From NCBI RefSeq assembly GCF_000378085.1, contig NZ_KB899221.1, positions 20,643-84,642 of the forward strand: a DNA stretch of 64,000 bases, given 5' to 3'. Below, in pieces: positions 63,741-64,000 of this stretch. Made by a program: the position numbers and the translations under genes. Source of the DNA: Hoylesella loescheii DSM 19665 = JCM 12249 = ATCC 15930 (GTDB lineage Bacteria; Bacteroidota; Bacteroidia; Bacteroidales; Bacteroidaceae). The first letter of the stretch is position 1, and each line of letters begins with the position of its first letter. The notes under the pieces are model-generated. The model made no database searches and was not told the DNA's origin. It worked only from the letters and a program-made list of their open reading frames with translations.

Positions 63741-64000
63741 GTACTAAATAAGTTGACACTTTACCTCAAACAAAAAAAAGTAAAAAAACATGGTAAAGTA
63801 CAATGAAACGGAGAAAATTCTGTTATTAAGTAAGTACATCACGAGCGGTATGGATGCCCGCAGCTTTGCGTTAAGTTGCGGTGTGCCCTATACCACATTC
63901 CTCAATTTTTGTCGGGAGTATGGCAATCCCGACTTGTCCTCAATACAGGAGCTGATGAAGAAAGAGAATATTCCCACCACAGTGGAGGAGCTTCAGGCCT
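63741..64000 (+). mobile_element. left end of an insertion sequence (cut by window edge)
   Basis: The sequence GTACTAAATAAGTTGACACTTTACC stands 25-50 bp before a transposase-type gene and follows a TTGTAG palindrome, suggesting an IS left end. The exact boundary and family (IS3-like) cannot be fixed because the right end is missing. Confidence 0.45.
63790..64000 (+). CDS. transposase-type helix-turn-helix protein (OrfA-like), N-terminal part
   Basis: The first 70 residues are present; the frame runs off the window. MVKYNETEKILLLSKYITSGMDARSFALSCGVPYTTFLNFCREYGNP has the pattern of an IS OrfA: a basic start, then a helix-turn-helix with SFALSCGVPYTTFLNF. The next part (SIQELMKKENIPTTVEELQA) looks helical. 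IS3 or related family is likely; a stand-alone regulator is possible. Confidence 0.6.
   Translation, partial: MVKYNETEKILLLSKYITSGMDARSFALSCGVPYTTFLNFCREYGNPDLSSIQELMKKENIPTTVEELQA

Overview
The window is a 64 kb stretch of a Bacteroidales chromosome, most likely Prevotellaceae (Prevotella in the broad sense). This rests on Bacteroidota-type promoters (TTTG, 19-21 bp, TAnnTTTG), near absence of Shine-Dalgarno sequences, and families typical of the phylum: TamL-type lipoprotein barrel, DUF4835, DUF3127, PEGYFDNL anti-sigma-like protein, C11 peptidase lipoprotein, VorB-type oxoacid oxidoreductase and type IX-like C-terminal tails. Most of it is ordinary core genome; the unusual content lies between genes.

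Layout. 1-7.5 kb (+): end of purD, a membrane protein, a YqaA-type protein, a zinc-type ABC binding lipoprotein and ATPase without a permease, a 41-aa gene, rpe, a sodium:solute symporter, and an anti-sigma-like/periplasmic pair without its sigma gene. 8.3-11.2 kb (+): anaerobic ribonucleotide reductase nrdDG. 11.4-15.6 kb: an orphan ECF sigma factor (-), a candidate small RNA (-), metY (+), two tRNA-Asp (-), an unknown secreted protein (+). 16.3-27.3 kb (-): GNAT/GT2/membrane operon, recR, a TPR protein with a degenerate protease domain, recN, DUF4835, coaBC, a DnaQ-like exonuclease, dnaN. 27.5-29.1 kb (+): DUF3127 OB-fold protein and lgt. 30-36.3 kb (-): lipoprotein, ECF sigma, L,D-transpeptidase-like lipoprotein, small secreted protein, rnz, lipoprotein, mazG. 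36.5-42.2 kb (+): pabB, pabC, valS, C11 peptidase. 43.2-47.1 kb (-): DUF2461, nth, tamL. 48.3-50.6 kb (+): an A+T-rich outer-membrane barrel gene beside IS debris. 51.6-56.8 kb (-): four-subunit 2-oxoacid:ferredoxin oxidoreductase with a 59-aa TPR protein, folD, ffh. 57.4-63.4 kb (+): M3 peptidase, dCMP deaminase, S41 protease, 5-FTHF cyclo-ligase, secreted protein. An insertion sequence begins at the right edge.

The most interesting signals are non-coding. (i) A roughly 590-bp mobile-looking repeat occurs three times. It has inverted homologous end modules of about 120 bp and a core array of GTTCCA palindromes at a 22-bp pitch. (ii) A second, unrelated palindrome family (TTGTAG/CTACAA) forms arrays at the same 22-bp pitch at two sites, with a trace at a third. 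(iii) A small RNA candidate of about 70 nt on the minus strand (12274-12345) has a near-consensus promoter, two hairpins and a U-tract terminator. (iv) Short-word A+T-rich arrays occupy many intergenic gaps, often as inverted arms.

Folate, one-carbon and nucleotide genes recur across the window (purD, pabB, pabC, folD, 5-FTHF cyclo-ligase, dCMP deaminase, nrdDG). Envelope genes are the other theme (lgt, tamL, L,D-transpeptidase, S41, DUF4835). All functions are inferred from sequence reading; no database search was run.
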